Assembly (NCBI GenBank): GCA_049644325.1 | Contig: JBARRR010000061.1 | Coordinates: 1 to 64,000, forward strand | Origin: DASZHA01 sp049644325 | GTDB lineage: Bacteria; Chloroflexota; Dormibacteria; DASZGP01 | Length of the DNA: 64,000 nt | Direction: 5' to 3' | Shown here: positions 60,000 through 64,000 of the stretch, piece after piece | Layout of the letters: the number at the start of each line of letters is the position of its first letter | How positions within the stretch are numbered: position 1 is the stretch's first letter | The notes under the pieces: model-generated | The model's input: only the letters and a program-made list of their open reading frames with translations | Databases searched by the model: none | Told to the model about the DNA's origin: nothing | Position numbers and translations under genes: made by a program

Positions 60000-62060
60000 A
60001 TGAGCTCGTCCCTAAGCACCAACCCCCCCGCCCGCCGGCGACGCAAGAGCAGCCTGACGGACAGGTCGATCATCGTCCCGGCGCTCTGGGCGTCGGTCAA
60101 GAAGCTGGACCCCCGCTGGCAGCTGCGCAACCCGGTCATGTTCGTGGTCGAGGTCGGCGCCGTTATCTCCACGTATGCCTGGATCACCAGCTTCAGCAAC
60201 CACGGAGACACCCTGTTCGTCGGCCAGATAGCAATCTGGCTGTGGTTCACGGTCCTGTTCGCGAACTTCGCCGAAGCAATGGCCGAAGGCCGGGGCAAGG
60301 CCCAGGCGGCGGCGTTGCGCAAAACCCGCACCGACACCATCGCCCGCAAGCTGGTCGATGGCGTCGAGCAGAAGGTTTCGGCCCCCGAGCTGCGCAAGGG
60401 TGACATCGTCGTAGCTGAGACGGGCGATGTGATCCCCAGCGACGGCACCGTCATCGAGGGAATTGCATCGGTCGACGAGTCGGCCATTACGGGGGAGTCG
60501 GCCCCGGTCATCCGCGAAGCCGGCGGCGATCGCAGCTCCGTCACTGGGGGCACCCGGGTGCTGTCCGATCGCATCGTCATCGAGATCACCCAAAATCCAG
60601 GTGAGACCTTTCTCGACCGCATGATCACGCTGGTTGAGAGCGCCGCCCGCCAGAAGACGCCGAACGAGATCGCGCTCAACATCCTGCTAGCGGTACTGAC
60701 GATCATCTTCATGTTCGCGGTTGTGACGCTGCAGCCGTTCGCGCTCTACAGCGGCACATCGGTGGCCATCGTCGTACTGATCTCTTTGCTGGTCTGCCTC
60801 ATCCCCACGACCATTGGCGGGCTGCTCTCTGCCATTGGCATCGCCGGTATTGATCGCCTTCTGCAGAAGAACGTCCTGGCAATGTCGGGCCGCGCGGTCG
60901 AAGCCGCCGGCGATGTGGACACCCTGCTGCTGGACAAGACCGGCACGATCACTCTTGGCAACCGCCAGGCTACTGAGTTCATCCCCGCGCCCGGGGTTGA
61001 GTCGAGCCGCCTGGTCAGCAGCGCGGAGCTGGCCAGCCTCGCCGACGAAACGCCCGAGGGCCGCTCCATCGTGTCCTTGGCCCAGCGGCTTGGCTCCAAG
61101 GAGTCCGAGCATGGCCACGACGTCGTCTTCATCGCCTTCAGCGCCAGCACTCGGATGAGTGGGATCGACCGCGGCGATTCCAGCATCCGGAAGGGCGCCG
61201 CCGACGCGGTGGCCAGCTGGTGCGACCCGGAGGGTCACAACGGTCTGCCGAAGGAGGTCAAGGAGCAGGTTGACGCTATCGCCCGCACGGGCGGGACGCC
61301 GCTGGTGGTCGCCGAAGACCAGCGTGTGCTCGGCACCATCCATCTCAAGGACATCGTCAAGCCCGACATCGCCGATCGTTTCGCCGAGATCCGCCGAATG
61401 GGGCTGCGCACCGTCATGATCACCGGCGACAACCCCCTGACCGCCGCGGCCATCGCCAAGGAGGCCGGCGTAGACGACTTCCTCGCCGAGGCCACCCCGG
61501 AGAACAAGCTGGAGCTGATCCGCGAGGAGCAGGCCCAGGGCAAGTTGGTGGCGATGACCGGCGACGGCACCAACGATGCCCCTGCATTGGCTCAGGCTGA
61601 CGTCGGAGTCGCCATGAACAGCGGCACCCAGGCCGCCAAGGAGGCGGGCAACCTGGTCGACCTCGACAGCGACCCCACCAAGTTGATCGAGATCGTGGAA
61701 ACGGGCAAGCAGATGCTCATCACCCGTGGCGCCCTGACGACGTTCAGCATCGCCAACGACGTGGCCAAGTACTTTGCCATAATTCCCGCGATCTTTGCTG
61801 GCGCCTTCCCCGTACTGAGCGCCCTCAACGTGATGGGCCTTACCAACCCCAACAGCGCGGTACTTTCGGCGGTGATCTTCAACGCCCTGATCATCGTTGC
61901 CTTGATCCCGCTCGCTTTGCGCGGTGTCAAGTTCCGGCCCATCGGCGCCGCCCCGCTGTTGCGCCGCAACCTGCTGATCTACGGCGTGGGCGGGATCGTC
62001 ATTCCCTTCATCGGCATCAAGGCGATCGACATCATCGTCAGCGCCGTTCACCTGGCTTAG
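60000..62060 (+). CDS. kdpB: Potassium-transporting ATPase ATP-binding subunit B
   Basis: 686 residues. KdpB is the P-type ATPase of the complex. The phosphorylated Asp is in LLLDKTGTITLGNR; VDESAITGESAPVIRE is the actuator loop; MTGDGTNDAPALAQADVGVAMN is the hinge. The N-terminal text KLDPRWQLRNPVMFVVEVGA is specific for KdpB. GGAGGGA stands about nine bases before the ATG. Confidence 0.96.
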   Translation: MSSSLSTNPPARRRRKSSLTDRSIIVPALWASVKKLDPRWQLRNPVMFVVEVGAVISTYAWITSFSNHGDTLFVGQIAIWLWFTVLFANFAEAMAEGRGKAQAAALRKTRTDTIARKLVDGVEQKVSAPELRKGDIVVAETGDVIPSDGTVIEGIASVDESAITGESAPVIREAGGDRSSVTGGTRVLSDRIVIEITQNPGETFLDRMITLVESAARQKTPNEIALNILLAVLTIIFMFAVVTLQPFALYSGTSVAIVVLISLLVCLIPTTIGGLLSAIGIAGIDRLLQKNVLAMSGRAVEAAGDVDTLLLDKTGTITLGNRQATEFIPAPGVESSRLVSSAELASLADETPEGRSIVSLAQRLGSKESEHGHDVVFIAFSASTRMSGIDRGDSSIRKGAADAVASWCDPEGHNGLPKEVKEQVDAIARTGGTPLVVAEDQRVLGTIHLKDIVKPDIADRFAEIRRMGLRTVMITGDNPLTAAAIAKEAGVDDFLAEATPENKLELIREEQAQGKLVAMTGDGTNDAPALAQADVGVAMNSGTQAAKEAGNLVDLDSDPTKLIEIVETGKQMLITRGALTTFSIANDVAKYFAIIPAIFAGAFPVLSALNVMGLTNPNSAVLSAVIFNALIIVALIPLALRGVKFRPIGAAPLLRRNLLIYGVGGIVIPFIGIKAIDIIVSAVHLA

Positions 62061-62068
62061 GAGTCGAG

Positions 62069-62674
62069 ATGGTCAGAGCAATCCCCCGCGACCTCATCAC
62101 CACCCTCCGGTTCACGATTGTCTTCGTAGTCATCTGCTGCTTCGCGTATACCTTCGCGGTGACCGGTGTGGCCCAGCTGATATTCCCCAGCCAGGCCAAT
62201 GGCAGCATCGTCAGCCACGGTGGCCAGCAGGTCGGCTCCAAGCTCATTGGGCAGAACTTCACCGACCCCAAGTACTTCCACGGGCGGCAGTCGGCCACCG
62301 TCGACGCCAACGCCAGCCCGCTGCCGTACAACGCCCAGGCGTCCGGCGGCAGCAACCTTGCGCCGACCAACCAGGCGCTTATCGACCGCGTTAAGGCCTC
62401 CGTCGACGACATCAAGAAGAACGAGCCCGGGCTTAAGGGCGATGTTCCCGTCGACCTGGTCACCGCCGATTTCAGTGGCTTCGACCCCTACATCACGCCG
62501 GCCTCAGCCCAACTGCAGGTGGCGCGCATCGCCGCCAACCGCCACCTCGATCCCGCCAAGGTGCAGAAGGTCGTGGATGCCCACACCGAGGGTCCCCAGC
62601 TGGGCGTCCTCGGTGAGAAGCACGTCAACGTTCTCGCCCTCAACCTGGCGCTGGACGATGGCGAAGCCAACTAA
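62069..62674 (+). CDS. kdpC: Potassium-transporting ATPase subunit C
   Basis: 201 residues. One N-terminal membrane helix (FTIVFVVICCFAYTFAVTG) is followed by a soluble domain. FPSQANGSIV, GSKLIGQNF, YFHGRQSA and the end VNVLALNLALD are KdpC signatures. KdpC helps the complex bind ATP. It follows kdpB by eight bases, completing kdpFABC. Confidence 0.95.
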   Translation: MVRAIPRDLITTLRFTIVFVVICCFAYTFAVTGVAQLIFPSQANGSIVSHGGQQVGSKLIGQNFTDPKYFHGRQSATVDANASPLPYNAQASGGSNLAPTNQALIDRVKASVDDIKKNEPGLKGDVPVDLVTADFSGFDPYITPASAQLQVARIAANRHLDPAKVQKVVDAHTEGPQLGVLGEKHVNVLALNLALDDGEAN

Positions 62675-62716
62675 CGGAGACCAGGAACTCCCATCCGTTA
62701 GATACGCCGGCAGGCA

Positions 62717-62746
62717 GCGCCGGGGCGACTTCACCTGCCCCGGCGC
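62717..62746. other. GC-rich inverted repeat after kdpC
   Basis: Ten-base arms GCGCCGGGGC (62717-62726) and GCCCCGGCGC (62737-62746) around a ten-base loop. No T-tract follows, so it may stabilise the kdp mRNA 3' end or be a weak pause site before the kinase gene. Confidence 0.4.
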
Positions 62747-62771
62747 CGCCCCGGTCTAGGCGCGGCGTGCC

Positions 62772-63770
62772 GTGAAGGCCGTCACAGAGCGGCTCCAGCC
62801 GGGCGAGTACCTCGACAGCTACCGGATCGTGGACCGCCTCGGCGCCGGCGCGTTCAGTGAGGTCTACCGCGCCGTCGACGAAGGCGGGCGGGACGTTGTC
62901 CTTAAGTGTCCGCACGAGATCGTGCTCGGCGACAGCGGGGCATGGGATCGCTTCCGGCGCGAGATGAAGATCACCGAGCACCTCGATCATCCCGGGATCC
63001 AGCGCTCCCTTGACCCCCACCGGAATCGCAGCCGTCTCTACATGGCGCTGGTGTACGTCGATGGCGTGTCTCTGCGCCAGGTGATGCACAACGAGGGTCG
63101 GATGTCGCCGGCGCGCGCCGTCGACCTGGTCAGGCAGATCACCGAGGCCATGGTCTATGCGCATGGCCACCACGTCTTCCATCGTGACCTGAAGCCGGAC
63201 AACGTACTGGTCACGCCCGATGGGCGCACGGTGGTGACCGATTTCGGCATCGCCCTGATGGAGGGCGCCAAACGGCTCACCTTCCGGTTCCTGACCGCGG
63301 AGATGGGAACGCCCGACTACATGGCGCCGGAGCAGGTCCAGGGCAAGCGGGGCGATGCCCGGACCGACGTCTACGCCATCGGCGTGATGCTGTACGAGAT
63401 GGTGGCGGGGAAGGTGCCATGGCGGGGCAAGGACTCGTTTGCGACGATGAGCCAGAAGCTGATCGGTCCGCCGGCGGACCTGCACGCCGCGGCGCCCCGA
63501 GTTCCCATGGGCCTGGTCGGGATCGTGCACAAGGCGGTGCGCCGTGACCCCGAGGAGCGCTATCAGACCACGGCTGAGCTGCTCGCGGACCTGGATCGCT
63601 GGGAGTCGATCGACCCGGCCACCTACGTTTTTGCCGATGAGAAAAAGCTCAAGGCCAGCTCCCAGGCCGGCCTGATGATCCTGGTGGCGAGCATTAGTGT
63701 CGGCTTCCTGCTGCTTACCGTCGGCGCCGCGGTGGCCTACCACTTCCTGGTTGTTGCGCCCAAAGGCTGA
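62772..63770 (+). CDS. Membrane-anchored Ser/Thr protein kinase
   Basis: 332 residues from GTG 62772. The Hanks-type motifs are all visible: the Gly loop DRLGAGAFSEVYRAV, Lys in VVLKCP, HRDLKPDNVLV, DFGIALMEG, the MAPEQ of the activation segment and DVYAIGVMLYEMVAG. A single membrane helix near the C-terminus (MILVASISVGFLLLTVGAAVAYHFLVV) is followed by only three residues, so there is no PASTA or other sensor domain outside. It lies 97 bases after kdpC on the same strand and may share control with kdp. Confidence 0.92.
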   Translation: MKAVTERLQPGEYLDSYRIVDRLGAGAFSEVYRAVDEGGRDVVLKCPHEIVLGDSGAWDRFRREMKITEHLDHPGIQRSLDPHRNRSRLYMALVYVDGVSLRQVMHNEGRMSPARAVDLVRQITEAMVYAHGHHVFHRDLKPDNVLVTPDGRTVVTDFGIALMEGAKRLTFRFLTAEMGTPDYMAPEQVQGKRGDARTDVYAIGVMLYEMVAGKVPWRGKDSFATMSQKLIGPPADLHAAAPRVPMGLVGIVHKAVRRDPEERYQTTAELLADLDRWESIDPATYVFADEKKLKASSQAGLMILVASISVGFLLLTVGAAVAYHFLVVAPKG

Positions 63771-63818
63771 CCGCCGGCTGGAATCGTGCGGGGCGTTCAT
63801 GCGCCATCAACAAGGCCG

Positions 63819-63842
63819 GTTGATCGTTGACGCCACGTTGAT
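63819..63842 (+). promoter_or_regulatory. Direct repeats GTTGAT, GTTGAC, GTTGAT; candidate response-regulator box
   Basis: GTTGAT (63819), GTTGAC (63826) and GTTGAT (63837) lie 40-47 bases before ATG 63866. The last two are 11 bases apart and match the element at 57642-57658, with the same 28 bases from GTTGAC to the -10 (CAGGAT, 63854-63859). ATCAAC at 63806 also forms an inverted repeat with the first GTTGAT. Confidence 0.55.
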
Positions 63843-63865
63843 GGAGTCGGTCGCAGGATGGTTAT

Positions 63866-64000
63866 ATGGAGATTCAGACCCGGTCGATAGTCGGGGTTTT
63901 CATGAGCCACGACGAAGTCGAGCACGCCCGGCGCAGGCTACGCGCGACCCCCATCCTGCTGCTTCGCTCCGAGGTGGTGGAGTCCGTGAGTATCGGCAAG
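63866..64000 (+). CDS. Partial gene at the right edge, paralogue of the gene at 57683
   Basis: 45 codons are visible: MEIQTRSIVGVFMSHDEVEH, then ARRRLRATPILLLRSEVVES and VSIGK, running off the edge. A later ATG (63902) is possible but would remove the conserved RSIVGVF. CAGGAT six bases before ATG 63866 is a possible -10 for a leaderless start. The start aligns with the gene upstream of kdp. Family and function are unknown. Confidence 0.55.
   Translation, partial: MEIQTRSIVGVFMSHDEVEHARRRLRATPILLLRSEVVESVSIGK

Noticed and set aside
60687..62051. 454-codon minus-strand frame antisense to kdpB
   Set aside because: kdpB is complete with all P-type ATPase motifs; the antisense product is rich in Asp, Gly and His with no recognisable domain.

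Overview
This is a GC-rich, gene-dense bacterial chromosome segment with no insertion sequence, prophage, integrase or CRISPR array that I can see. The gene content suggests a lineage near Actinobacteriota, Chloroflexota or Candidatus Dormibacterota. The pointers are an F420-type luciferase-like oxidoreductase, the conserved trio of MSMEG_4193-type phosphomutase, DUF3090 and SCO1664-family proteins, many GTG and TTG starts, and many genes that look leaderless. The phylum is an inference from gene content; no 16S gene is present.

Layout: 1-2016 holds the 3' end of an unknown gene and two divergently oriented envelope-protein genes. A clear promoter at 2151-2180 then starts about 23 kb of translation genes in the order str, S10, spc and alpha (rpsL, rpsG, fusA, tuf, rpsJ to rplO, secY, adk, map, infA, rpmJ, rpsM, rpsK, rpsD, rpoA, rplQ, truA, rplM, rpsI), with a second strong promoter before infA. 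Most neighbours overlap by one to four bases. Five ribosomal proteins (L22, S3, L29, S5, L15) carry long Ala/Glu/Pro/Lys-rich tails.

25.5-35.1 kb holds two small envelope genes, argF, cdaA-cdaR (c-di-AMP synthesis), glmS, a single-polypeptide fusion of holo-ACP synthase with NAD(P)HX dehydratase, alr, a LOG-family gene and a fusion of a CysRS-tail-like segment with a GT2-like domain. 35-41 kb holds a PucR-type regulator divergent from an acyl-ACP-desaturase-like diiron gene, an RDD membrane protein, the SCO1664/DUF3090/phosphomutase cluster and two small genes. 41-48.6 kb holds dnaK, a strong terminator, clpB, a SAM hydroxide adenosyltransferase, a Flp pilin, two divergent genes sharing a helical domain (one with an added winged helix) and a His-rich protein. 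48.6-57 kb holds tRNA-Thr(CGT), a glyoxalase-like protein, a two-component system, a CorA remnant, a lipoprotein, glutamate dehydrogenase, the F420-type oxidoreductase, a GlcD-like oxidase and a small membrane protein.

The right end (56.9-64 kb) is a potassium-uptake locus: an OmpR-type response regulator, an uncharacterised gene, a 29-residue membrane peptide, kdpF, kdpA, kdpB, kdpC, and a membrane-anchored Ser/Thr kinase. A paralogue of the uncharacterised gene starts at the right edge. Both paralogues are preceded by the same GTTGAC/GTTGAT direct repeat with 11-bp spacing at the same distance from the start codon. This suggests a small regulon of the adjacent response regulator. With the paired helical-domain genes at 47.2-48.2 kb, it is the best candidate here for undescribed biology.
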